From contig NZ_CP061038.1 of NCBI RefSeq assembly GCF_014490665.1, positions 2,914,001 through 2,978,000 of the forward strand: a stretch of DNA of 64,000 nucleotides. The letters run 5' to 3'. Every line of letters begins with the position of its first letter. The stretch's first letter is position 1. Below the pieces are notes generated by a model. The model made no database searches. It was not told the DNA's origin and saw only the letters and a program-made list of their open reading frames with translations. Shown one piece after another: positions 55,582 to 63,973 of the stretch. The stretch is from Sphingomonas alpina. GTDB lineage: Bacteria > Pseudomonadota > Alphaproteobacteria > Sphingomonadales > Sphingomonadaceae. Position numbers and translations under genes: made by a program.

Positions 55582-57339
55582 TCAGTGAGTGATGGAAACG
55601 TAAGAGCCCGGCGCAGGCTCGATGGGATTGGCGGGCTTGCGCGACGCGACGCGCTTGCCGGAACCGGCCGCACTCAGCCAGCCATCCCACACCGGCCACC
55701 AGGATCCGGGCTGTTTCTCGGCACCGGTAAGCCAATCCTCGGCGCGGTCGGGCATCGCGCCGCTGATCCAATAGCCATGCTTGTTGGCGGCCGGCGGATT
55801 GATCACCCCGGCATTGTGGCCGGAACCGCCCAGGATGAAGGTGACCGGCCCACCGAACAGCTTGCCGCCATCATAGACCGCGCTCCAGGCCGAGACATGG
55901 TCGTCCTTCAGCGCAACGAGCAGCACCGGCGTCTTCACCGTCGCCAGGTCGATCGCGACTCCGCCGACCTCGAACCCGGTCCCTTCCTTGAGCGCATTGG
56001 AGAAGAGCAGCCCGCGATTATAGGATTTGAGAAACGCCTGCGGAATGCGCGCGCCATCCTCGAACCAGTAGAGCAGGTCGGACGGCGGCGCGGCGCGATC
56101 GAGCAGATAATGGTTGATCACCGACGACCAGATCAGGTCGTTCGAGCGCACCGCCGCGAAGAGCTGCTGCAGCTCGGTCGAATCGATGAAGCCGCGCTTT
56201 TCGAGATGCGTCTCGAGCGCGTCGAGATGCGCTTCGTGCACGAAGGCCGACCAGTCACGCATATCGGCGAAATCGACCATCGATCCAATCAAGGTCGCGC
56301 TACCCACTTCGTCGGCACGCCCCTTGGCAGCCAGATACGCCAGCGTGATCGCGACCAATGTGCCACCGAGGCAAAAAGCGAAGAGATCGACTTTCGCCTT
56401 GCCGGCCTTTTTGCGAACTTCGCCGAGCGCAGTGACGATACCGTCCAGGACATATTGCTCGACGCCGCAATCGCGGTGGCTCTCGTCCGGATTGATCCAC
56501 GAGACGACGAACACGGTGCGGCCTTGCTCGACCAGCCAGCGCACCATGCTCGATCGCGGCTGCAGGTCGATCATGTAGAATTTGTTCACCAGCGGCGGCA
56601 CGTAGAGCATCGGCTCGGCATGCACGTCGGGGGTGACCGGGTCATACTGGATCAGCTGGAACAGGTGATTCTGGAATACCACGCTGCCCGGCGTCGCGGC
56701 GATATTGCCGCCCTTGGTAAAGGCATTTTCGTCGCTGCGCCGACGCACGATACCTTTGCCCGACGCCATGTCCTCAAGCAGATGCGCAAAGCCCGCCGCA
56801 AGATTGGCGCCGCCGGTTTCGACCGTGCGCCGGATCACCTCCGGATTGGTCATCGCGAAATTGGTCGGCGCGATCGCATTAAGATATTGATCGAGGACAA
56901 AGGCCGTCATGGCCTTGTCCGGGCTATGCGGCCCGTCAGCGACATCCGCTACCGCGCGCAGCTGTTTCGACGCCAGCAGATAGGCGTCGCGGAGACCACG
57001 GAAATAGGGCTGCTCTTCCCATTCCGGCGCGGAGAAACGCCGGTCGCGCGGCTTTTCCGCATCCGCCTTGGGCAGCCAGGCCTGAGTCCAGAACTCGCCC
57101 CATTCGCGCGCCGCCTGCAGTTGCACGTCGAACAATTGCTTCGGGTTGGCGCCAAGCCCCATGGCGAAGCCCGACATCGAGCGAAACAGCGCGAGCGGAT
57201 CATAGGGCTGGCTGGGCCCGGTCGGGATCGGCGCGCGCGCGGCCTTGCCCAGCGCGCTCGACACATTGGCGAGCGCGTCCTGCCATAATTGCGTGACGCT
57301 TGGCGGATTAGGCTGATCGGTCCCCGGAGTCTCGCTCAT
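55582..57339 (-). CDS. phaC: Class I poly(3-hydroxyalkanoate) synthase
   Basis: 585 residues with the class I N-terminal domain (about 1-200) and catalytic domain. Nucleophile C323 is in LFAFCLGGT: Ala replaces the first Gly of the usual GxCxGG box. A catalytic Asp fits VALKDDHVSAW and the His GGSGHNAGVIN. It polymerises 3-hydroxyacyl-CoA into storage PHA. It starts inside the end of the acyl-CoA dehydrogenase gene (ATGA), so it is translated with valine-catabolic genes, unlike the usual phaCAB order. Confidence 0.96.
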   Translation of the reverse strand: MSETPGTDQPNPPSVTQLWQDALANVSSALGKAARAPIPTGPSQPYDPLALFRSMSGFAMGLGANPKQLFDVQLQAAREWGEFWTQAWLPKADAEKPRDRRFSAPEWEEQPYFRGLRDAYLLASKQLRAVADVADGPHSPDKAMTAFVLDQYLNAIAPTNFAMTNPEVIRRTVETGGANLAAGFAHLLEDMASGKGIVRRRSDENAFTKGGNIAATPGSVVFQNHLFQLIQYDPVTPDVHAEPMLYVPPLVNKFYMIDLQPRSSMVRWLVEQGRTVFVVSWINPDESHRDCGVEQYVLDGIVTALGEVRKKAGKAKVDLFAFCLGGTLVAITLAYLAAKGRADEVGSATLIGSMVDFADMRDWSAFVHEAHLDALETHLEKRGFIDSTELQQLFAAVRSNDLIWSSVINHYLLDRAAPPSDLLYWFEDGARIPQAFLKSYNRGLLFSNALKEGTGFEVGGVAIDLATVKTPVLLVALKDDHVSAWSAVYDGGKLFGGPVTFILGGSGHNAGVINPPAANKHGYWISGAMPDRAEDWLTGAEKQPGSWWPVWDGWLSAAGSGKRVASRKPANPIEPAPGSYVSITH

Positions 57340-58481
57340 TGCCGGGTCAGCTCGCGGCCGACGATCATGCGCATCACCTGGTTGGTGCCCTCGAGGATCG
57401 AATGCACGCGCAGATCGCGCCAGAAGCGCTCGATCGGATAATCCTGCAGATAGCCATAGCCGCCATGCAGCTGCAGCGCGCGGTCAACCACTGACGATCC
57501 GGTATCGGTTGCGAGCCGCTTGGCCATTGCCGCAAAGCGCGTCTTGTCGGGCGCATTGGCAGTGACCTTGGCGGCCGCCATGTAGAGCAGAGCGCGCGCC
57601 GCCTCGAGCTCGGTCGCCATATCGGCCAGGGTGAATTGCGTGTTCTGGAAATCGGCGATCGCGGTGCCGAACTGTTTCCGGTCCTTGGTGTATTGAATAG
57701 CCTCGTCGAGGCAGCGCTGCGCACCGCCGAGCGAGCAGGCGCCGATATTGAGCCGCCCGCCGTCGAGCCCCATCATCGCGATGCGGAACCCTTCGCCTTC
57801 ACCGCCCACGAGATTCTCCACGGGCACACGCACACTATCGAAAATCACCTGCCGCGTCGGCTGCGCATGCCAACCCAGCTTGCGCTCGTTCGCGCCGAAG
57901 CTCACGCCCGGCATGTCCTTTTCGATCACCATGCAGGAGATTCCCTTCGGCCCCTCCTCACCAGTGCGCACCATGGTGACATAGACCTCATTCTCGCCTG
58001 CGCCGGAGATGAACTGCTTGGTGCCGGTCACGACATAATGATCGCCATCCCGCACCGCCTTGGTCTTCAGCGCCGCGGCATCCGAACCCGATGAAGGCTC
58101 GGTCAGGCAATAGCTCGCCATGCGCTCCATCGTGACGAGATCGGGGAGATACTTCTCCTTCACCGTCTGCGACCCGAAGCGGTCGATCATCCACGACGCC
58201 ATGTTGTGAATGCTGATGAACGCGCTGGTCGCGGGGCAGCCATACGCCATGGCTTCCATGATGATCGCGGATTCGAGCCTGCCGAGATTGATCCCGCCGC
58301 TTTCCTCCGAAACATAGATCGCGGCAAAGCCGAGTTCGGCCGCCGCCTTGATCGTGTCCTTGGGGAAAATATGCTTCTCGTCCCATTCCGCGGCATGCGG
58401 CGTGATGCGGTCGGCGGTGAACTTCCGCGCCAGATCCTGGATCTCGCGCTGGTCGTCGGTGAGGTCGAACTGGTTGGTCAT
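57336..58481 (-). CDS. Acyl-CoA dehydrogenase (isobutyryl-CoA dehydrogenase-like)
   Basis: 381 residues. ACAD motifs: YCLTEPSSGSDAAALKTKA, VTGTKQFISGAGENEVYVTMVRTG, DGGRLNIGACSLGGAQRCLDEAI, and catalytic Glu E364 in ILEGTNQVMRMIVGREL. The neighbouring hydratase, HIB-CoA hydrolase and mmsB point to isobutyryl-CoA as substrate. It overlaps phaC by four bases and lies seven bases after the deacetylase gene on the same strand. Electrons go to ETF. Confidence 0.92.
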   Translation of the reverse strand: MTNQFDLTDDQREIQDLARKFTADRITPHAAEWDEKHIFPKDTIKAAAELGFAAIYVSEESGGINLGRLESAIIMEAMAYGCPATSAFISIHNMASWMIDRFGSQTVKEKYLPDLVTMERMASYCLTEPSSGSDAAALKTKAVRDGDHYVVTGTKQFISGAGENEVYVTMVRTGEEGPKGISCMVIEKDMPGVSFGANERKLGWHAQPTRQVIFDSVRVPVENLVGGEGEGFRIAMMGLDGGRLNIGACSLGGAQRCLDEAIQYTKDRKQFGTAIADFQNTQFTLADMATELEAARALLYMAAAKVTANAPDKTRFAAMAKRLATDTGSSVVDRALQLHGGYGYLQDYPIERFWRDLRVHSILEGTNQVMRMIVGRELTRQ

Positions 58482-58488
58482 GCTGGTC

Positions 58489-59493
58489 TCATGTCGCTGG
58501 GGTTACGATGGGCACCGCTGTGGCGGGCGATGCCGGAACGGGAGCGGGTGTGGCGTGGATCACGCGCTCGGTGAACAGGGCTTTGGCAACCCTTATATCA
58601 TTGCGCGGATACCAGCGCGGGCCGGTAATGTGGTTCTGCCAAGCGAGTTGCTCCGCAAGCGTGCCGTTGGCCCAAGCGATCTCGGGCACGGCATCATAGA
58701 TCGGATCGGCATAGGCGCGGTCGGCAGTGACGATCCCCCAGCCATCCTTGCGCAGCGCCTCGATCAAATCGGGCATGAACAGGGCGGCAAGATCGGTTTC
58801 GTGCAGCAACAGCATATGCACCGGTGAACGGCCGAGCGTACGCCGCATCAGCGCGTCGGAGAAATTGGCCGACTGCACCATCGTCTCGACATAGAGCGTG
58901 CGCAGCGCTGCCATATCGACCGGCTTGCCCGCCTTTTTCGCGGCGATCGACTGCTCCTCGAGATACCAGTCGGATCCGTCCACAGTGACAAAGCCGTTGC
59001 GCAGATGCCGCGCGCGCAAGCCGGCCCGCACTGCGTCGCGCTTCACCTTGTCGGGGCCGCCTTCGTCGAGTGCCGGAAAGCGGAACCAGGGGCGATAGCC
59101 TGGCCGGCCCTTCAACCATGCTTCGGCCTTGTCGATATCGGCGAGATAAGTCTGTGCCGATGTCTTCGACAGGCGCAGATGCGAATAGCTGTGATCGGCA
59201 ACGACATGGCCCGCCATGACATAGCGATCGATCCGTTCTGCATCACCGTCACCGCGGTCGATCCTGCCCGGATTGACGAAAAAGGCCACCTGATCGACCC
59301 GCGCTTGCTTCAGGCCCGCGATCAGCAGGGCATTGCGCTGATTCACCGTCAGAAAGGCGCCCGGCCCGCGCGGCGCATCGTCGAAGCTGAGCGCAATCAT
59401 CTTGGCGGGCATCGCCGGCGGCATGGAACTGATCGCCACCGACGAGGAGCGCACGCCGATGAACAATGCAGCGAGGATAAGAACGATGCGCAT
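58489..59493 (-). CDS. Exported polysaccharide deacetylase family protein
   Basis: 334 residues with a short signal peptide (MRIVLILAALFIGVRSSS). NodB-type motifs: MIALSFDDAPRG with D38 and D39, HSYSHLRL with H101 and H105, and WFRFPALDEGG. The family removes acetyl groups from chitin, peptidoglycan or related sugars. The C-terminal half is longer than the NodB core. It sits directly before the acyl-CoA dehydrogenase gene, and its link to valine catabolism is probably only positional. Confidence 0.87.
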   Translation of the reverse strand: MRIVLILAALFIGVRSSSVAISSMPPAMPAKMIALSFDDAPRGPGAFLTVNQRNALLIAGLKQARVDQVAFFVNPGRIDRGDGDAERIDRYVMAGHVVADHSYSHLRLSKTSAQTYLADIDKAEAWLKGRPGYRPWFRFPALDEGGPDKVKRDAVRAGLRARHLRNGFVTVDGSDWYLEEQSIAAKKAGKPVDMAALRTLYVETMVQSANFSDALMRRTLGRSPVHMLLLHETDLAALFMPDLIEALRKDGWGIVTADRAYADPIYDAVPEIAWANGTLAEQLAWQNHITGPRWYPRNDIRVAKALFTERVIHATPAPVPASPATAVPIVTPAT

Positions 59494-59587
59494 ACCGGAT
59501 TACCCGAACGGCACGCGGATGGCCGCGAGATCATCGATCTCGCACCTCGCGCCGAAAAGGGTGAGCCGGGTGGTCATGCGATATCCC

Positions 59588-60070
59588 CTAGCAGCGCTCG
59601 TAGCGATAGGTCGCGGCGGGCGATTGTTCGGTCCGCACCAATGCTGTGCCCGCCGTGACCAGTTCGAGCGTGGTGCGCTTCTGCCAGCTCCGCCCCTCAC
59701 CCGTGAAATTCAGGTCGGCGGTCATCTTGTACTGCGATTGGCGCGACAGCGCATCGATCTTCGCAGTGGATGCGTAGAAGCTCAACTTGTCGGCAAAGAC
59801 CGTCACCAGCCCCTTGGTATCGGTGCGGCTGAAATCGCAATCGGCAGGTGTGATGCCCCAGCGGCCGAGAAAGGCCGGCGGCAAGGTTTTCGCTGCCTTG
59901 GCAGCGCTTGGCGCATCGCTTTTCGGCAAGCCGCGTGCGGCGTCGGAGGACTCGTTCGCCGCGATGGTCGCCTCGATGCTGGCCGCGGCCTGATTGTCGG
60001 AAGGCTCGGACGAGCAGGCCGCCAGGGTCAGTGCCAGGGCCACAAGGCCGGCAACAGGCAGTACGTGCAT
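59588..60070 (-). CDS. Hypothetical lipoprotein, paralogue of the upstream gene
   Basis: 160 residues from the ATG at 60070; lipobox LTLAAC with lipid Cys at 19. A linker (about 20-65) leads to a domain with PPAFLGRWGITPADCDFSRTDTKGLVTVFADKLSFYAS, LNFTGEGRSWQKRTTLELVTAGTALVRTEQSPAATYRYERC. The same pattern is seen in the gene upstream, so they arose by tandem duplication. The start overlaps the upstream stop (TGATG). Function unknown. Confidence 0.75.
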   Translation of the reverse strand: MHVLPVAGLVALALTLAACSSEPSDNQAAASIEATIAANESSDAARGLPKSDAPSAAKAAKTLPPAFLGRWGITPADCDFSRTDTKGLVTVFADKLSFYASTAKIDALSRQSQYKMTADLNFTGEGRSWQKRTTLELVTAGTALVRTEQSPAATYRYERC

Positions 60071-60573
60071 CACGCCGCCGGACATTTGGCGTAGCGATAA
60101 GAGGATGCCGGCTCTTCCTCGGTACGGAGCAGGGTCTTGCCGCCATCGACAAGCTGGAACACGGTCTTGCTGCTCCAGGTCTGACCCTCACCGTTGAAGG
60201 TAAGATCGGCCGCCAGCCCATTGTCCGAAATGGGCGCGATCGTCACGACCTTGGCGCGCGATTCATAGAATTTGAGGCCGCCGGCGGAGACCGTCAGCAA
60301 GCCCTTGTTGTCATCACGTGCCGGATCACAATCATTGGCGGTCATGCCCCAGCGCCCCTGAAAGGCGGCCGGGAATGTCGTTGGCGATTTCGGCGCGGGC
60401 TTGCGCACATCGACGGTTTTGTCGGTGGCGACGGTTGTTTCCTTCACCGGCTTGGCAGGCTTGACGGTAATGCCATCACGGGCGTCTGCCGACTCGTTCG
60501 ACGGTGCAGCCGGACCATTACAGGCGGCGAGCGCACAGGCCAGAATCGCGGGAATGATCAGTTTCTTGGTCAT
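60070..60573 (-). CDS. Hypothetical lipoprotein, paralogue of the downstream gene
   Basis: 167 residues; lipobox LACALAAC with lipid Cys at 18. The domain (FPAAFQGRWGMTANDCDPARDDNKGLLTVSAGGLKFYES, LTFNGEGQTWSSKTVFQLVDGGKTLLRTEEEPASSYRYAKC) aligns along its length with the downstream lipoprotein. Both share a fixed Cys after WG(I/M)T and a C-terminal Cys that may pair. First gene of the long minus-strand run that continues into the deacetylase and valine genes, about 95 bases beyond the second lipoprotein. Confidence 0.75.
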   Translation of the reverse strand: MTKKLIIPAILACALAACNGPAAPSNESADARDGITVKPAKPVKETTVATDKTVDVRKPAPKSPTTFPAAFQGRWGMTANDCDPARDDNKGLLTVSAGGLKFYESRAKVVTIAPISDNGLAADLTFNGEGQTWSSKTVFQLVDGGKTLLRTEEEPASSYRYAKCPAA

Positions 60574-60680
60574 GAAAAAGCCGGTGCCTCCATTTGCCGG
60601 GGCGGCAAGTCCCCGATCGCATCAATGCTTATCCCCTTCGGCCAAGGGATGACATAAATCGAGAGTGACCTCCCCTTCCT

Positions 60681-60735
60681 TGTGCTCCCGCGAAGGCGGG
60701 AGCCCAGACTGGGTCCCCGCCTTCGCGGGGACACA
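60681..60735. repeat. Hairpin repeat of family A
   Basis: Arms (60681-60706 and 60710-60735) fold as TGTGCTCCCGCGAAGGCGGG against CCCCGCCTTCGCGGGGACACA. Its first 33 bases are identical to those at 31807-31839 in the atp operon, so they are recent copies of one mobile or amplified element. Confidence 0.85.
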
Positions 60736-60941
60736 AGCTTACCTAACCAAAGGGAATAAGCAGCGATCACATCCTCTGGTAACGCATTCCGCGCGAAACC
60801 TCTCCCTGGCCGCCCGAGCCCTGCGGAAATGTGATGGGCGTCATCCGCCGCGCAAGCCATAACGCGCTCTGTATGATCCGGCTGATGCTTCAACCCCGCG
60901 CGTCCGCGCCACTGCGTGATCAACCCCAACTGAAAATCCAG

Positions 60942-61002
60942 CTGAAAAACGTCTCGCAATTTCAGAATTGATCGGGGATTTTCAGACTTGCACAGCCGGC
61001 CC
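60942..61002 (+). promoter_or_regulatory. Leader motif of the first desaturase gene, with a dyad
   Basis: Ungapped alignment with 63047-63107 matches at 40 of 61 positions by hand count, including TGAAAAA, ATTTC, ATCGgGGATTTTC (60971-60983) and CAGCCG. An imperfect dyad CAATT (60957-60961) / AATTG (60966-60970) has its centre at the same alignment position as the palindrome in the second copy. Both copies end 50 bases before the start codon. Confidence 0.7.
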
Positions 61003-61052
61003 GTTCGAGATGAGCTAGAGTCGCCCGAAGAGGCAGCTGGTAATGGGGCCGC

Positions 61053-61856
61053 ATGATGATCGAAACGCTGACGACATTCGCCCTGCGTTGGGTGCATAGT
61101 TTCCAGGTCGAGATGATCCGTTACCTGTTCGGCGCGGCTGGAGTGGCGCTGACCTATTGGCTGGCGCGACGCTGGACTGCACCCCGGCGTATCCAGCAGC
61201 GCCAGGCAACCATGGCTGACCGGCGGCGCGAACTGTTCCTGTCGGTACAAACGGTCGCCATTTTCGGGCTGGTCGGGCTGATCGCCTTTGCCGCCATCCG
61301 CGCGGGACTCATCAGGATCGAAAAAGGGCCGATCGACCCGACCGTTTTCACGGCGCAGTTGATCGTGCTGATCATCATGCACGACGCCTATTTCTACTGG
61401 ATGCATCGCGGGCTGCATCTGCGCGCCCTGTTCCGCCGCGCGCACGCCGCACATCATGTCTCGCGCACGCCGACCAGTTGGGCGTCCTATGCTTTCGCGC
61501 CGATCGAATCGGTGACTGAATCGCTGTACATCCCGGTCCTGCTGATCGCCATGTCGGCGATCATGCCGGTCTATTCGCTCGCCGTGTTCATCTTCCTCGG
61601 CCATCAGATCCTGCGCAACGCGATCGGCCATTCGGGTCATGAGCTGGCGTGGAGCGGGTTCACCCGCAGCCGCTGGACCGGATGGCTGACCACCACCACG
61701 CACCATGACCTCCATCATAGCGAGGGACGGTATAATTTCGGGCTCTATTTCACCTGGTGGGATCGGATGATGGGCACTGAGCATCCGCGCTATCATGAGA
61801 AGTTCGAAGCCGTAGCGGGACGCAGCAAGATCGCGTCGGATCCGGTCCTGGTCTAG
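61053..61856 (+). CDS. Sterol desaturase / fatty acid hydroxylase family membrane protein (paralogue 1)
   Basis: 267 residues with four or so membrane helices. The di-iron histidine motifs are all present: H110 and H118 (MHDAYFYWMHRGLH), H131, H134 and H135 (RAHAAHH), H193 and H196 (IGHSGHE), and H217-H222 (THHDLHHSEGRYNFG). Such enzymes hydroxylate or desaturate lipids such as sterols, sphingoid bases or carotenoids; sphingolipid- or carotenoid-directed activity is a reasonable guess in a sphingomonad but unproven. It is close to its paralogue at 63158, especially over the last 60 residues. Confidence 0.92.
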   Translation: MMIETLTTFALRWVHSFQVEMIRYLFGAAGVALTYWLARRWTAPRRIQQRQATMADRRRELFLSVQTVAIFGLVGLIAFAAIRAGLIRIEKGPIDPTVFTAQLIVLIIMHDAYFYWMHRGLHLRALFRRAHAAHHVSRTPTSWASYAFAPIESVTESLYIPVLLIAMSAIMPVYSLAVFIFLGHQILRNAIGHSGHELAWSGFTRSRWTGWLTTTTHHDLHHSEGRYNFGLYFTWWDRMMGTEHPRYHEKFEAVAGRSKIASDPVLV

Positions 61857-61994
61857 GCCGAACGGCAGCGGCGGTGGTGCGCCATGTCCACCAATCCATG
61901 GTCGGGATCGCAATGACGAGCGCATCCCTTCAAAAACGTCGACCGGCCATGTTGCACGATGGACGCCGCCGCGCGGGCAGGTCATATTATAGCG

Positions 61995-63050
61995 ATGACT
62001 AGGCTTATCCTGCTCGACATGGCGATCCGCATGCTGGCGATCGGCCAGTTGTTGCTGATCATGATCGTGATCGGCCTTGGCCGCGCCCCACATGCGATCC
62101 GGGTGGCGATCGCGCTGCTGCTGACCGGTATTGCTTCCTATCTCGCGGCCGCCACCCCACTGTTCCGTCCGCTCGATGCTCCGCTGTGGCTGATCGTCCG
62201 CTTCTCTGCGCAGATGACGCCCTGGCTGTTGTGGACCTTTGCCCATCTGCTGTTCGAGCGCCCGATCGACCGGCGCGCAGCGTTCTGCAGCGCCGCGGCG
62301 CTGGTCGGATGTGCGATCTCCTATCTCATCGCGGCACGCTGGGCGCCGGGCGCCGAATTCTGGGGCACGCAATTCTGGATCGCGCTGATCCAGCACGGCA
62401 TTTCGCTGGTCCTGATCCTCCAGGCAATCATGATCGCGTTTCTCGAGCGCGGCGACGACCTGATCGAGAAGCGCCGCCGCCTGCGTTTCGGCTTTGTCGT
62501 GCTGGTCGGCAGTATCGCGTTCATCGTGCTGGTGCTCGAGATGTTGTCCGGCTTCCGTTACTCCGGTCTTGGCATCGCCCTTGGCCAGTCGATCGCCATT
62601 CTCATCGCGACCACTGCCGTCGCGGTGGCATTCCTCCAAAGCGATCCCGAATTGCTGTTCGATCCGGCCGAACCCGCGCCCGAACCCAAGCTCAGCCCGT
62701 CCGAACATGTGCTGAAGCGCAAGCTCGACGCCGCGATCGCCGGGGCGGTCCACCGCGAACCGGGCCTGTCGATCGGCGGCCTGGCGGAACGGCTGGGTAC
62801 GCCCGAGCACCGGCTGCGCAGCCTGATCAACCAGCGGCTCGGCTATCGCAACTTCTCGGCCTTTCTGAACCATCACCGTATCGCCGAAGCAAAGGCGTTG
62901 CTTGCCGACCCGGCCCATGTTGACTTGCCGATCCTGACCATCGCGATGGACCTGGGATATGGCTCGCTCGCGCCGTTCAACCGCGCTTTCCGCCAGGAAA
63001 CCGGCGAGGCGCCGAGCAAGTTTCGCCGCGGTGCGATTATGGATAATTGA
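61995..63050 (+). CDS. Membrane-bound AraC family regulator between two desaturase genes
   Basis: 351 residues from the ATG at 61995 (the frame is open to 61959). About seven membrane helices fill residues 1-215 (MAIRMLAIGQLLLIMIVIGLG onward), followed by a linker and a C-terminal AraC domain with its helix-turn-helix pair (LSIGGLAERLGTPEHRLRSLINQRLGYRNFSAFLNHHRIAEAKALL and ILTIAMDLGYGSLAPFNRAFRQETGEAPSKFRR). This layout suits sensing a membrane or lipid signal directly. Paralogous desaturase genes lie on both sides; the second leader begins at its stop codon. Confidence 0.9.
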   Translation: MTRLILLDMAIRMLAIGQLLLIMIVIGLGRAPHAIRVAIALLLTGIASYLAAATPLFRPLDAPLWLIVRFSAQMTPWLLWTFAHLLFERPIDRRAAFCSAAALVGCAISYLIAARWAPGAEFWGTQFWIALIQHGISLVLILQAIMIAFLERGDDLIEKRRRLRFGFVVLVGSIAFIVLVLEMLSGFRYSGLGIALGQSIAILIATTAVAVAFLQSDPELLFDPAEPAPEPKLSPSEHVLKRKLDAAIAGAVHREPGLSIGGLAERLGTPEHRLRSLINQRLGYRNFSAFLNHHRIAEAKALLADPAHVDLPILTIAMDLGYGSLAPFNRAFRQETGEAPSKFRRGAIMDN

Positions 63051-63107
63051 AAAATGCCGATTGATTTCGAAATCAATCGAGGATTTTCGAGCGCGCGCAG
63101 CCGCGCC
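63047..63107 (+). promoter_or_regulatory. Leader motif of the second desaturase gene, with a perfect 22-bp palindrome
   Basis: Starts at the regulator's stop codon. Bases 63058-63079 form a perfect palindrome (half-site CGATTGATTTC, centre between 63068 and 63069), then GGATTTTC. The same centre in the copy at 60942 carries a weaker dyad. The end lies 50 bases before the desaturase ATG, as in the first copy. Confidence 0.75.
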
Positions 63108-63157
63108 TGACAGGATCGCATAGCCCCGGCCGGGAGGATCTTTCCCGACGGAGCCCT

Positions 63158-63973
63158 GTGATGATCGAAACCCTGATCGAGATAGTACGCACGTTCGCCG
63201 CTCACTGGTTTTTCGGCTTCCAGGAGGAACTGATCCGCTATCTGGTCGCCGCAGCCGGCGTGACCGCGATCTTCTGGCTTGCCCGGCGCTATATCGCGGC
63301 GCGCCGCATTCAGCAGCGCGTGGCGACGATGGCGGACCGACGGCGGGAAATCTTCCAGTCGATCCGCACGGTCGCGATCTTTCCGTTCGTCGGACTGCTT
63401 ACCGTCGCGGCCGTCGGCCTCGGGCTGGGCCAGGTCGATTTCGGCCCGCCCGATCCGCTGATCCTGATCATCCAGGTGGTCGTGATCATTCTGGCGCACG
63501 ACACCTATTTCTACTGGATGCACCGCATGCTGCATTTGCGCGCGATGTTCCGCCGCGCGCATGCCGCACATCACAATTCGCGCACCCCGACCAGTTGGGC
63601 GGCCTATTCCTTCGCACCGATCGAATCCGTCACCGAGGCGCTGTTCGGGCCGATCATCCTGATCGCCATGTCGTGGATCGTGCCGATCTATCCGATCGCC
63701 GGCCTGTTCTTCGCCGCCCACCAGATGCTGCGCAACGTGCTCGGCCATTCGGGCCATGAACTGGCGTGGAGCGGATTCACGCGCAGCCGCTGGACCGGTT
63801 GGCTCACCACCACCACGCACCATGACCTGCATCACAGCGAGGGGCGGTATAATTTCGGGATCTACTTCACCTGGTGGGACCGGATGATGGGCACCGAGCA
63901 TCCGCGCTATCATGAGAAATTCGAAGCCGTGGTGAGCCGGGGCAAGACGTCGACTGATCCGGTCACGGCGTAA
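63158..63973 (+). CDS. Sterol desaturase / fatty acid hydroxylase family membrane protein (paralogue 2)
   Basis: 271 residues. Same architecture and histidine boxes as the first paralogue (HDTYFYWMHRMLH, RAHAAHHNSRTP, LGHSGHELAWSGF, THHDLHHSEGRYNFG), and both start MMIETL. The ends (FTWWDRMMGTEHPRYHEKFEAV) are nearly identical. Divergence is highest in the first 30 residues and the second membrane span, hinting at different lipid substrates. Starts 107 bases after the regulator gene. Confidence 0.92.
   Translation: MMIETLIEIVRTFAAHWFFGFQEELIRYLVAAAGVTAIFWLARRYIAARRIQQRVATMADRRREIFQSIRTVAIFPFVGLLTVAAVGLGLGQVDFGPPDPLILIIQVVVIILAHDTYFYWMHRMLHLRAMFRRAHAAHHNSRTPTSWAAYSFAPIESVTEALFGPIILIAMSWIVPIYPIAGLFFAAHQMLRNVLGHSGHELAWSGFTRSRWTGWLTTTTHHDLHHSEGRYNFGIYFTWWDRMMGTEHPRYHEKFEAVVSRGKTSTDPVTA

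Larger units (their letters stand above)
60574..61052. other. 479-base gene-free stretch: repeat and desaturase leader
   Basis: Lies between the divergent lipoprotein and desaturase genes. It holds a family A hairpin repeat (60681-60735) and the desaturase leader motif (60942-61002). The lipoprotein promoter should lie at the left end, read leftward. The long antisense ORF that crosses it from 62918 is rejected. Confidence 0.7.

Noticed and set aside
55537..57288. Plus-strand ORF of 583 codons opposite phaC
   Set aside because: Antisense shadow; phaC on the other strand has all family motifs.
60570..62918. Long minus-strand ORF of 782 codons opposite the desaturase and AraC genes
   Set aside because: It covers a repeat, a leader and two real genes; its composition is that of an antisense shadow.
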